A DNA stretch of 54,318 bases from Oscillospiraceae bacterium (GTDB taxonomy: Bacteria > Bacillota > Clostridia > Oscillospirales > Ruminococcaceae): assembly GCA_016296165.1 (NCBI GenBank), contig JAEDJV010000001.1, positions 1-54,318 on the forward strand, read 5' to 3'. Positions 26,835 to 34,885 of this stretch are shown in pieces. The first letter of the stretch is position 1, and the number at the start of each line of letters is the position of its first letter. Position numbers and translations under genes: made by a program. The notes under the pieces were generated by a model, which worked only from the letters and a program-made list of their open reading frames with translations, searched no databases and had not been told where the DNA came from.

Positions 26835-29099
26835 ATGAGAATAAAAAGATTTGCTGCAGGTATAACTGCTGCGGCACTTTTCCTCCCTGTGTGCTGTTCA
26901 TGGGCTGAAGAAACAGATGAGGCTGCTGTACAGGATATTTCTGAAGCAGATACTGAAAATGAAGAATCAAAAGATGATGAAGAATCAAAAGATGATGAAG
27001 AATACATATTACGTAGTGAAGAAGAAGTTCTTAAGACTATGAAAAAGGCTTGTGAAAATGAATTTCTAAGACTGTTGTATTCAGAGGAAGAAGATCTTAT
27101 TGCTCTTGAAAACCGCAAAAACGGCTACATATGGTGGTCTTCCCCGATAAATGCTGAAGCTGATGAAAGTGCCAGGGGAACAATAAAAAAGGAACTGGCA
27201 TCTTCGCTCATAATTGTTTACGGTCAGCCTGACGACAGAACCACGTCAACAATGAGGTCCGCCAGAAACGGAAGAATGCAGTACAAAGTTTATGGAGACA
27301 CCCTTGAGGTAACATACAGATTTCCTTCTGCCGGATTCAAAATTCCTGTAAAATATACCTTAAACGATGATTCTCTCAGTGCCAGAATAGATACTTCTGA
27401 GATAGAAGAAACTAAAAAAAATGGGAAAGACAGTATGATTTTACTGGAAATCTCTGTTCTTCCGAATATTACAGATGCCTCCGATACAGAAAAGGGTTAT
27501 TATATTGTTCCGGACGGAAGCGGCGCTGTTATTAATTTTAATAACGGAAAAACAGATTCGCATGTTTACTCTTCAATGGTGTACGGAGACGATGTAACTG
27601 CAGTATCGCTTACAAGTCCGGCTGTTACAGAACAGGTATATCTGCCTCTGTATGCCTCTGTACTGGAAAACGGAAACGGCATGCTCTCCGTTATACATAA
27701 GGGGGATGCGAACGCAAGACTTCAGGCTGCAGTAAGCGGACTTTCAAAGAGCCGATACAATACATGCTGTTCGAGATTTTTAGTCAGAAGTACGGATACA
27801 TATTATATGAACGGGGAGCCTCTTACTGTGTTTGAAAAGGGAGACATATGTACTCCGGAACTTGAAATGAAGTTTTTCCCTATGTATAAAAAAGGACTTG
27901 ATTTTACTGATGCAGCGGCAGTTTACAGAGATTATCTGATAGCTGAAAATGGTGTGAAGAAAAAAGAATCAGATATCTCGCTATGTATTAATCTGTACGG
28001 CGGAGTTCTGAAAAAAGAACCTGTGCTTGGTGTTCCGGTAACCAGAAAAAAGGCGGTTACTACATTTGATCAGGCTCAGACTATAGTTTCGGAACTTATT
28101 GAAAGTGGTGCGGAAAATATAAAAGTGACACTCGATAACTGGACTGATGACGGAATTTCCGGTAAAACTGATTCATCTTCAAAACCTTCTTCTGTACTGG
28201 GCTCGGCTAAGGAATATAAAAATATGAAAAAATATTTTTCCGACAATGAAGTTCTGTTTTATCCTGTTTCAGAAAATATTACTTTCAGAAGCGGGAACGG
28301 ATTCTGGGAATTTACAGATACAGCACTAAGAACATCCGGACAGTATGCCAGACGGATTTTCTATAGTCCGGCATACGGAACACAGGACGGAACGCGAAAG
28401 CCGGTATCACTACTGTCACCGGCGTTGTTTGGGGAAATTTTCGGTAAACTTTCAAAGGGAGAGTTTGAAGGAATATGTACCGGGGACATGACCTCTGTTC
28501 TTTACGGAAGTTATGGAAAAGAAAAGAATACCAGAAACGATGCAATGGAAAGTATTATGGAAGGACTGAACCTTTGTTGTGATGAGGGTATTTCTATATT
28601 TTCAAATAAGGCAAATGCATATGTTCTGGGATATACTGACCATGTCTCCGGGATTCCGGTGACTTCCGGAAAGTTTGATATATTTGACAGGGATATCCCG
28701 TTTTATCAGGCAGTTCTTCATGGGATTATGCCATATTCTACCGCAGCAGTAAACGGAGATACGGATCCGGAAAATCTTATTCTCATGGCTGCCGCTTCAG
28801 GAAGCGGACTCGGTTTTGATATGGTATATGAAGATGTTAGCGAACTTAAGGATACCGAATACAATAAACTTTTTTATGCAGGATACAGTTACTGGACTGA
28901 TACTGCCGCAACCGGCAGCAAATTTGTAAGAGATGTGCTTTCAGGACTTGAGGACGATTATATTACAGGATATAGTCAGGAAGGCGGGCTTATCAGAACT
29001 GTTTACTCTGACGGAACGGAGATAATTACTGATCTTGTTAAGAAAAGTGTTTTAAGGGATGGTAAAGAATTTTTACTGGAAGAATACATATGCGGATAA
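26835..29099 (+). CDS. Secreted DUF5696-type protein with glycosidase-like layout
   Basis: A 754-aa protein with a signal peptide ending near SWA (about 24) and an acidic repeat stretch. A beta-rich domain follows (about 75-330), and then an alternating alpha/beta region (about 350-650) that looks like a TIM barrel. Acidic residues sit at strand ends, as in glycoside hydrolases: Asp434 in KVTLDNW, Glu480 in YPVSENITF and Asp551 in CTGDMTS. I recognise it as DUF5696 by resemblance; no activity is established to my knowledge, and catalysis is inference. The ATG at 26835 follows AAGGCGGTGA. It sits between two permease pairs, suggesting it acts outside on the imported glycan. Confidence 0.7.
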   Translation: MRIKRFAAGITAAALFLPVCCSWAEETDEAAVQDISEADTENEESKDDEESKDDEEYILRSEEEVLKTMKKACENEFLRLLYSEEEDLIALENRKNGYIWWSSPINAEADESARGTIKKELASSLIIVYGQPDDRTTSTMRSARNGRMQYKVYGDTLEVTYRFPSAGFKIPVKYTLNDDSLSARIDTSEIEETKKNGKDSMILLEISVLPNITDASDTEKGYYIVPDGSGAVINFNNGKTDSHVYSSMVYGDDVTAVSLTSPAVTEQVYLPLYASVLENGNGMLSVIHKGDANARLQAAVSGLSKSRYNTCCSRFLVRSTDTYYMNGEPLTVFEKGDICTPELEMKFFPMYKKGLDFTDAAAVYRDYLIAENGVKKKESDISLCINLYGGVLKKEPVLGVPVTRKKAVTTFDQAQTIVSELIESGAENIKVTLDNWTDDGISGKTDSSSKPSSVLGSAKEYKNMKKYFSDNEVLFYPVSENITFRSGNGFWEFTDTALRTSGQYARRIFYSPAYGTQDGTRKPVSLLSPALFGEIFGKLSKGEFEGICTGDMTSVLYGSYGKEKNTRNDAMESIMEGLNLCCDEGISIFSNKANAYVLGYTDHVSGIPVTSGKFDIFDRDIPFYQAVLHGIMPYSTAAVNGDTDPENLILMAAASGSGLGFDMVYEDVSELKDTEYNKLFYAGYSYWTDTAATGSKFVRDVLSGLEDDYITGYSQEGGLIRTVYSDGTEIITDLVKKSVLRDGKEFLLEEYICG
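26961..27002 (+). repeat. 18-bp in-frame tandem repeat in the DUF5696 gene
   Basis: GAAGAATCAAAAGATGAT is present twice without a mismatch (26961-26978 and 26979-26996), plus six bases of a third copy. It encodes an acidic EESKDD repeat just after the signal peptide, probably a flexible spacer that can change length by slippage. Confidence 0.9.
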
Positions 29100-29134
29100 T
29101 TTTTTCAAACTAACAGAAGGAGTACATCAGACTG

Positions 29135-30043
29135 ATGAAGAAGAAAAAATTCAGACTTTCGTATGAAAAACAGAAAAGACTTTACGGTTACGGATTTTTA
29201 AGTCTGTGGCTTGTCGGAACTTTGCTGTTTTTCATTGTTCCTCTTGCAGAATCATTTCTATATTCATTTCAGAATGTAAATCCGCAGTCCGGCGGAATGA
29301 AGGGCGACTGGGTAGGTTTTAATAATTATTCTGCAGCATTTACAAAGGATCCGTATTTTAGAACATATCTGGTGGATGCTTTGTGGGAAATGGTTCGTAC
29401 AACACCGATTATACTCGTTTTTTCGCTTTTCTCTGCAGTACTGATTAATCAGAAGTTTAAGGGCAGAGCACTTGTAAGAGCGATATTTTTCCTTCCTGTA
29501 ATTGTCGCTTCAGGGCCGGTTTATTCTGTAATAACAGGTGATATGAATACCAGTGGTACGAGTGGAGCAGAGCAGTTTTCTACAGTGTTTGAAACAGATA
29601 TGGTCACAGAACTGCTTGAGTTTACAGGCATATATGGTCTTAATCAGACGCTTACAGAAAATATTAAACTTGCTATAGATAGCATATTTGCGATCGTCTG
29701 GAAATCTGGAATACAGATACTGATTTTTCTGGCGGCACTTCAGAACATTCCCTCTTCAGCAAGAGAAGCAGCTCAGATAGAAGGTGCTACAGCCTGGGAG
29801 TATTTCTGGAAAATAACCTTTCCCTATGTAAGTCCTATGATAATTGCCAACCTTATTTTTACGGTCATTGATACGTTTACTGATTCAGGAAACAAAGTAA
29901 TGATGCGTATTATAGCGATGCAGAGCGACTGGAAATACGGTGTGGCAGCAGCTATGGTGTGGTCATATTTTGCTGTAGTAATGATTATTGTCGGTATACT
30001 TTTCCTCATAGTCAACAGATATGTCTATTATGAAAATGACTAA
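29135..30043 (+). CDS. Sugar ABC transporter permease, MalF/UgpA type (pair 2)
   Basis: A 302-aa permease with six helices and EAA loop AREAAQIEGATAWEYF. An extracytoplasmic loop of about 50 residues between helices 3 and 4 is longer than in the pair 1 protein. AGAAGGAG at 29115-29122 precedes the ATG. It lies 35 bases after the DUF5696 gene. This is a second, distinct MalF-type subunit in the same operon; it has no binding-protein gene of its own here. Confidence 0.92.
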   Translation: MKKKKFRLSYEKQKRLYGYGFLSLWLVGTLLFFIVPLAESFLYSFQNVNPQSGGMKGDWVGFNNYSAAFTKDPYFRTYLVDALWEMVRTTPIILVFSLFSAVLINQKFKGRALVRAIFFLPVIVASGPVYSVITGDMNTSGTSGAEQFSTVFETDMVTELLEFTGIYGLNQTLTENIKLAIDSIFAIVWKSGIQILIFLAALQNIPSSAREAAQIEGATAWEYFWKITFPYVSPMIIANLIFTVIDTFTDSGNKVMMRIIAMQSDWKYGVAAAMVWSYFAVVMIIVGILFLIVNRYVYYEND

Positions 30044-30079
30044 AACATATTACTATAAAAACAACGAAAGGTACCTGTT

Positions 30080-31051
30080 ATGAAAAACAAGGAAACCATA
30101 AGAGCTGAAAAGAAAAAACGGAAAGAACATCGTAAACTCATGACAAAAGAACAGGTCTCGTATGTAAAACGAAAAAAAGCAGTTGATATTGTCTGGCGTG
30201 TATTCAGATTTTTTATAATATTCGGACTGTGTTTTGTCATTCTCTATCCGATTGTGTTTATGATAAGCTGTGCTTTCAGAGAGAGAGCAGATATGAATGA
30301 CCCTACAGTAATGTGGATTCCGAGACACTTTACATTTGATGTAATAAAGGAAACAGCGGAGGCGATTAAACTTCCTGAAACACTTGTCAGTACACTTCTT
30401 ATAAATATCGGGTGTTCTCTGGTTCAGGTAATAACTACTGCTTTAACCGGATACGGATTTGCGCGTTTTCAGTTTAAAGGAAAGAATTTATTGTTTGGCA
30501 TAGTGATTCTTATGATACTTGTACCGCCTCAGATAATCCTTCTTCCGCAGTATGATCTGTTTAAGACGCTTGGAATGATAAATACCGCATGGACCATGTA
30601 TCTTCCAGCAATGACTGCAAATGGTCTGAGATCGGGGATAATGATACTTATATTCAGACAGTTCTTCCGAGGTCTTCCAAAGGAACTTGAGGATGCTGCA
30701 TATCTTGACGGATGCGGGCCTTTAAGAACTTTTGCTGTAATAATGGTTCCAAATGCACTCTCTTCTTTTCTTACAGTATTTCTGTTTTCAGTTGTGTGGT
30801 ACTGGAATGATTACTATGTATGTAATTCATTTTTCAGTACAAACCAGACACTTGCTCTGATGATTAAAAATATACAGGCAGTTCTGAATGCTTCGCTGTT
30901 CAGTGACAGCAGTATGCATGTTTCCACAAGAGAATTCGTGGTATGGACACAGGCTGCGTGTCTGATTTCAATCTCGCCAATGCTTGTTATGTATGCGTTC
31001 CTGCAGAAATATTTTACAGAGGGAATAGAACGCTCTGGACTTGTGGGATGA
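30080..31051 (+). CDS. Carbohydrate ABC transporter permease, MalG/UgpE type (pair 2)
   Basis: A 323-aa permease with a long basic N-terminal tail (about 35 residues), six helices and the EAA loop LEDAAYLDGCGPLRTF. The start has AAAGG nine bases upstream. With the previous gene it completes the second permease pair. It may share the large binding protein at the head of the operon or use one encoded elsewhere. It is the last gene of the operon; only a weak GTTAT/ATAAC hairpin follows. Confidence 0.92.
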   Translation: MKNKETIRAEKKKRKEHRKLMTKEQVSYVKRKKAVDIVWRVFRFFIIFGLCFVILYPIVFMISCAFRERADMNDPTVMWIPRHFTFDVIKETAEAIKLPETLVSTLLINIGCSLVQVITTALTGYGFARFQFKGKNLLFGIVILMILVPPQIILLPQYDLFKTLGMINTAWTMYLPAMTANGLRSGIMILIFRQFFRGLPKELEDAAYLDGCGPLRTFAVIMVPNALSSFLTVFLFSVVWYWNDYYVCNSFFSTNQTLALMIKNIQAVLNASLFSDSSMHVSTREFVVWTQAACLISISPMLVMYAFLQKYFTEGIERSGLVG

Positions 31052-31125
31052 CCTTTTATGTTATCTATTATTACCATAACAATAGACTGTTTGCTGTGAA
31101 ACTCACCAAAAATTTTGAAAAAAGG

Positions 31126-31154
31126 TTTACAAATAAAAGTTATTATGCTAATAT
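31126..31154 (+). promoter_or_regulatory. Probable promoter of the 76-aa membrane protein
   Basis: TTTACA at 31126-31131 and TAATAT at 31149-31154, 17 bp apart, in an AT-rich gap after the transport operon. Confidence 0.5.
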
Positions 31155-31196
31155 ATATACATATTTTTAAGCAATATCAGGGAGAATTTTAAATTT

Positions 31197-31427
31197 ATGA
31201 AAGCGGGGAGTATTATGGTGAGAAAGATAATGATTGCAGTTTCAGTTGTTTTTGGTCTGCTTACGTTTCTGGCAGTAGCTTTTGCAGAAAGGGAAGGAAG
31301 TTCATTTGATATCGGTTATACATGTATTCCTGCTCTTCTTTGCATTATGTCAGCAATTGCAGCAGACAACAGCGAAGAACAAAAACTCGATATGGATGAG
31401 GCTGAGACTGACGCAGCTGTATTTTAA
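31197..31427 (+). CDS. Small membrane protein of unknown function
   Basis: A 76-aa protein with two hydrophobic helices (about 9-28 and 37-54) joined by a short polar loop and ending in an acidic tail. No family is recognised. An internal ATG at 31215 with GGGGAG upstream is an alternative start (70 aa). It has its own likely promoter and a strong terminator, so it appears to be an independent, genuinely expressed unit. Confidence 0.65.
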   Translation: MKAGSIMVRKIMIAVSVVFGLLTFLAVAFAEREGSSFDIGYTCIPALLCIMSAIAADNSEEQKLDMDEAETDAAVF

Positions 31428-31456
31428 CTTTTTATGTATTTTTCATTAACAGATTT

Positions 31457-31496
31457 CACTGCAAACGCTTTATTTTAAGTGTTTGCAGTGTTTTTT
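31457..31496 (+). terminator. Terminator after the 76-aa gene
   Basis: CACTGCAAACGCTT pairs with AAGTGTTTGCAGTG (14 bp, one G-U) around a 6-base loop, followed by six Ts. This is a strong intrinsic terminator. Confidence 0.92.
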
Positions 31497-31504
31497 ATTT
31501 GCAG

Positions 31505-31533
31505 TTGTAAAAATCACCTGAAAATGATATAAT
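31505..31533 (+). promoter_or_regulatory. Promoter of the decarboxylase-holB-ricT operon
   Basis: TTGTAA at 31505-31510 and TATAAT at 31528-31533 with 17-bp spacing, 28 bases before the decarboxylase ATG. Confidence 0.7.
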
Positions 31534-31561
31534 ATAAAATAAAACATTGAAAAGGATATTT

Positions 31562-32911
31562 ATGAAAACACCGGTATATGATTATCTTGTGTCCTATACA
31601 AATAGCAAAATACTCCGCATGCACATGCCAGGACACAAAGGCAGACGTTTTGAAAACGAACTGTCTGAAATTTACAGGTTTGATATAACAGAGATTACAG
31701 GGGCAGGAAATCTTTTTGAAGATTCCGGAATAATTGCAGAGAGTGAGAAGAATGCTTCTGTACTTTTTGGGACCAAGGCTACTTTTTATTCTGTTCATGG
31801 TTCCACTTTGTGCATTCAGACTATGCTTGCACTGATGAAGTATGAAAACAGGACTGTTATTGCCGTAAGAAATTCACACAGAGCATTCCTTAGTGCGTGT
31901 ACTCTGCTTGATATCGATCCGATATGGGTTTTCCCCGAATATACAGATACAATTATCTCCGGAAGAACCAGTCTTTCAGATGTTGAAAAAGTTTTAAGAG
32001 AGAATCCGCACGCCTGTCTCTATATTACATCACCGGATTATCTTGGTGCTATGGCAGATATAAAAAGTCTTGCGGAACTTTGTCATAATTATGGTGCGGT
32101 ACTGCTTGTGGATAATGCTCATGGAGCGTGTCTTCCTTTTTACAGTAAAAATCTTCATCCGATTGCTCTTGGGGCTGATATTTGCTGTGATTCAGCTCAC
32201 AAGATGCTTCCGGCACTTACAGGGGCTGCATATCTTCATGTTGCAAATGAGCGATATATTCCTCTTGTTAAGGAAATGATGCTTTTGTTTGCCTCAACAA
32301 GTCCGTCCTATCTGATAACCTGTTCGCTTGATCTGTGCAACAGGTATATAGATGAACACATAAGAGCAGATCTTGAAGCTTCAGAAAAATGCATTAAGGA
32401 ACTTACCGACAGACTGTCAGAAAAATACTGTCTTGAATATCCGGCATTTGAAAGAGAGCCTTTGCATTTTACAGTAAACGCTTCAAAAAGCGGCGTCAGC
32501 GGAAGATACCTTGCGCAGAAACTGCGTGAAAACGGGACAGAATATGAATTTGCCGACGATACATACATAGTTATGCTGTTCTCCCCGGTTGACACAAAAG
32601 ATACCTATATTAAGCTTACCCGGATACTCGAAGGCATAGAATTTGAAGCTGAGCCTTTACCGTATAAAAAGATTTATTTTCCAAAGCCGAAAAAAATCAT
32701 GACTGTTCGTGAGGCAGCACTCTCTCCGCATGAAGAGATACCGATTGACTTTGCAGAAGGAAGAATCTGTGCCAGTATAAACGTTCCATGTCCTCCGGCA
32801 GTACCTGTTATAGTCAGCGGTGAGCTTATTTCACAGGAGGGTATAGCTGTTATGAAATCCTTTGGAATAAATACGATAAAAGTAGTAACTGAAAATCAGA
32901 AACGGAAATGA
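31562..32911 (+). CDS. Orn/Lys/Arg decarboxylase family protein (YaaO-like)
   Basis: A 449-aa fold-type I PLP enzyme. The cofactor lysine lies in CDSAHKMLPALTG, the aspartate that holds the pyridine nitrogen in LLVDNAHGA, and the N-terminus has the family landmark RMHMPGHKG. It is the short form without the wing domain of biodegradative decarboxylases, as in B. subtilis YaaO. The substrate (Arg, Lys or Orn) cannot be told. The ATG at 31562 has AAAGGA upstream. It overlaps holB by 4 bases; in B. subtilis yaaO also lies near holB and yaaT, though tmk between them is absent here. Confidence 0.88.
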   Translation: MKTPVYDYLVSYTNSKILRMHMPGHKGRRFENELSEIYRFDITEITGAGNLFEDSGIIAESEKNASVLFGTKATFYSVHGSTLCIQTMLALMKYENRTVIAVRNSHRAFLSACTLLDIDPIWVFPEYTDTIISGRTSLSDVEKVLRENPHACLYITSPDYLGAMADIKSLAELCHNYGAVLLVDNAHGACLPFYSKNLHPIALGADICCDSAHKMLPALTGAAYLHVANERYIPLVKEMMLLFASTSPSYLITCSLDLCNRYIDEHIRADLEASEKCIKELTDRLSEKYCLEYPAFEREPLHFTVNASKSGVSGRYLAQKLRENGTEYEFADDTYIVMLFSPVDTKDTYIKLTRILEGIEFEAEPLPYKKIYFPKPKKIMTVREAALSPHEEIPIDFAEGRICASINVPCPPAVPVIVSGELISQEGIAVMKSFGINTIKVVTENQKRK

Positions 32912-33888
32912 TATATATGAAAATTTACGGAAATGATCTTGTAATCCAGACATTTCAGAATATGCTGAAAAATGACCATATGGCTCATTCTTTTCTTATA
33001 TACGGGGAGAAGGGCCTTGGAAAAAAGACAATGGCAGATTATCTTGCCATGATGCTTGTATGTGAAAACGAAAATAAACCCTGTGGCATATGCCGGTATT
33101 GTAAAAATGCCGCCGCACATATACATCCTGATATCATCTATGCAGAACACAGCGGAAAGCTGGGCGGTTTTTCGGTTGATACGATAAGGAGTATCTGTGC
33201 AGATGTATATATTAAGCCTAACAATTCAGATACAAAGATTTATTTGTTTACAGATGCAGACAATATTACAGTTCAGGCACAGAACTCCTTACTGAAACTG
33301 ATTGAAGAGCCGCCTCCGTATGCTTATTTTATCTTTACTGCAACTGACAGGAACATTATACTCGAAACAATTCGTTCAAGAATAATTTCACTTAGTGCAT
33401 CAGAGGTAAGCAGGGAAACAGCTGTAAAAGCTCTGCAGGAAAAGGAAATTTCTGAAGAAGATGCCGGAAAGGCAGTATCAGTTTTTGGCGGTAATATTGG
33501 TCTTTGCCTCGAATATCTGCAGGATGGCGAACTTAAAAGTTCCGTTGATTTGACAAAAAAGATAACAGACTGTATAATAAACAGAGACGAATATGGACTT
33601 CTGAAAAATTTTACGGATGCCTCTGTTGATAAGAATCTTCTGAAAAGTGTACTTAAGATGACAGACAAGATTATCAGAGATGCACTGGCTGTAAAATATT
33701 CGGAAAACAGCATAGCCGGATGTTATGCTGACGGTGCACAGATTCTTTCCGGAAGCCTTACAGTAAATGCATGCGGCAGACTTCATGAGGCAATAGACAG
33801 AGCATATTCGCTTATCGATAAAAATATTAATATTAAGCTCATGGTTTCTTCACTTTGCGGAGAAATATCAACATGCAGACAGCTTTAA
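32908..33888 (+). CDS. holB: DNA polymerase III delta-prime subunit
   Basis: A clamp-loader subunit that helps load the sliding clamp. The 326-aa protein has an ATP-loop-like GEKGLGKKT (33-41), a four-Cys zinc module (Cys52, 59, 62, 65) and the sensor region TIRSRIISL, with the C-terminal collar helices after. The start could be the ATG at 32908, which overlaps the preceding stop, or the ATG at 32917, which is better spaced from CGGAA. Its neighbours, a YaaO-like gene and ricT, match the Firmicute order. Confidence 0.9.
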   Translation: MIYMKIYGNDLVIQTFQNMLKNDHMAHSFLIYGEKGLGKKTMADYLAMMLVCENENKPCGICRYCKNAAAHIHPDIIYAEHSGKLGGFSVDTIRSICADVYIKPNNSDTKIYLFTDADNITVQAQNSLLKLIEEPPPYAYFIFTATDRNIILETIRSRIISLSASEVSRETAVKALQEKEISEEDAGKAVSVFGGNIGLCLEYLQDGELKSSVDLTKKITDCIINRDEYGLLKNFTDASVDKNLLKSVLKMTDKIIRDALAVKYSENSIAGCYADGAQILSGSLTVNACGRLHEAIDRAYSLIDKNINIKLMVSSLCGEISTCRQL

Positions 33889-33905
33889 AAAATGAGGAAT
33901 TTATT

Positions 33906-34772
33906 ATGATAGAAATAGTTGGAATCAGATTTAAAAAAGTTGGAAAGATATATTATTTTGCCCCGGGAGAGATAAAGGCTAATGTCGGTGACAAGGCCAT
34001 AGTCGAAACTTCACGCGGGGTGGAGTGCGGTGAAGTAGTTATTGCCAATCGTATGATTGAAGAATCTTCAATCAGTTCAGAATTAAAGGAAGTAATCAGA
34101 ATAGCAACCCCTGAAGATCTTGAGATTGTTGAGAGAAACAGAAAAAGGCAGAAGGACGCTTTTGAAATCTGTCAGCAGAAGATAAAGAACAGAGGACTCG
34201 ACATGAATCTTATTGATGTGGAGTTTACCTTTGACAATAACAAGATCCTGTTTTATTTTACAGCTGAAACGCGTGTTGATTTCAGAGAACTTGTAAAAGA
34301 TCTGGCAGCTGTATTTAAAACAAGAATAGAACTCAGACAGATAGGCGTAAGAGATGAGGCAAAGATACTTGGAGGACTTGGTATCTGCGGAAGAGAGTTC
34401 TGCTGTAAGGGATGTATAGGCGAATTTCAGCCTGTGTCAATCAAGATGGCTAAGGAGCAGGGACTTTCTCTCAACCCTACAAAGATATCCGGAACCTGCG
34501 GCAGACTTATGTGCTGCTTAAAATACGAACAGAGCACATATGAAGAATTCCTTAAGATTACGCCTAAGGTAGGAGCTTATGTGCGCATGCCTAACAATAC
34601 AAACGGTTATGTTGTGGAAGCAAATACTATTACCGGAAAGCTTAAGATTCGTCCTGAAAATGACACTGCTGTTCCGGTTATAATCGACAGAAGTGAAGTA
34701 ACTATCATAAAGGATTCAGTTATCAGGGTAAACAAAGAGGAGATTCGTGCTCTTAAAGGGCTTGAAGAATGA
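33906..34772 (+). CDS. ricT: Regulatory iron-sulfur protein RicT (YaaT, PSP1 domain)
   Basis: In B. subtilis RicT joins RicA and RicF in a Fe-S complex that stimulates mRNA maturation by RNase Y. The PSP1 domain fills most of the 288-aa protein. Clustered cysteines in CGREFCCKGC and CGRLMCC are the cluster ligands. The ATG at 33906 has GAGGA at 33894-33898; upstream in-frame starts would overlap holB and lack a site. It directly follows holB, as in other Firmicutes. Confidence 0.92.
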   Translation: MIEIVGIRFKKVGKIYYFAPGEIKANVGDKAIVETSRGVECGEVVIANRMIEESSISSELKEVIRIATPEDLEIVERNRKRQKDAFEICQQKIKNRGLDMNLIDVEFTFDNNKILFYFTAETRVDFRELVKDLAAVFKTRIELRQIGVRDEAKILGGLGICGREFCCKGCIGEFQPVSIKMAKEQGLSLNPTKISGTCGRLMCCLKYEQSTYEEFLKITPKVGAYVRMPNNTNGYVVEANTITGKLKIRPENDTAVPVIIDRSEVTIIKDSVIRVNKEEIRALKGLEE

Positions 34773-34797
34773 TAAAAATATTTTTTTAATTTACCCC

Positions 34798-34826
34798 TTG
34801 ATTTTTTAATTCAATTGTATTATACT
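34798..34826 (+). promoter_or_regulatory. Promoter of htpG
   Basis: TTGATT at 34798-34803 and TATACT at 34821-34826 with exactly 17 bp between them. The CIRCE operator begins 5 bases after the -10 box, over the expected transcription start. Confidence 0.85.
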
Positions 34827-34831
34827 AGTAA

Positions 34832-34858
34832 TTAGCACTCGAAGTATTAGAGTGCTAA
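34832..34858 (+). promoter_or_regulatory. CIRCE operator (HrcA binding site)
   Basis: TTAGCACTC and GAGTGCTAA, both exact consensus arms, are separated by 9 bases. HrcA represses heat-shock genes through this element, and here it covers the htpG transcription start. In many Firmicutes CIRCE controls groESL and dnaK rather than htpG. Confidence 0.97.
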
Positions 34859-34885
34859 TTATTATTTTATATGGAGTGAATTAAA

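Noticed and set aside
31052..31125. Terminator after the last permease gene
   Set aside because: Only a weak GTTAT/ATAAC pairing without a U-run was found.
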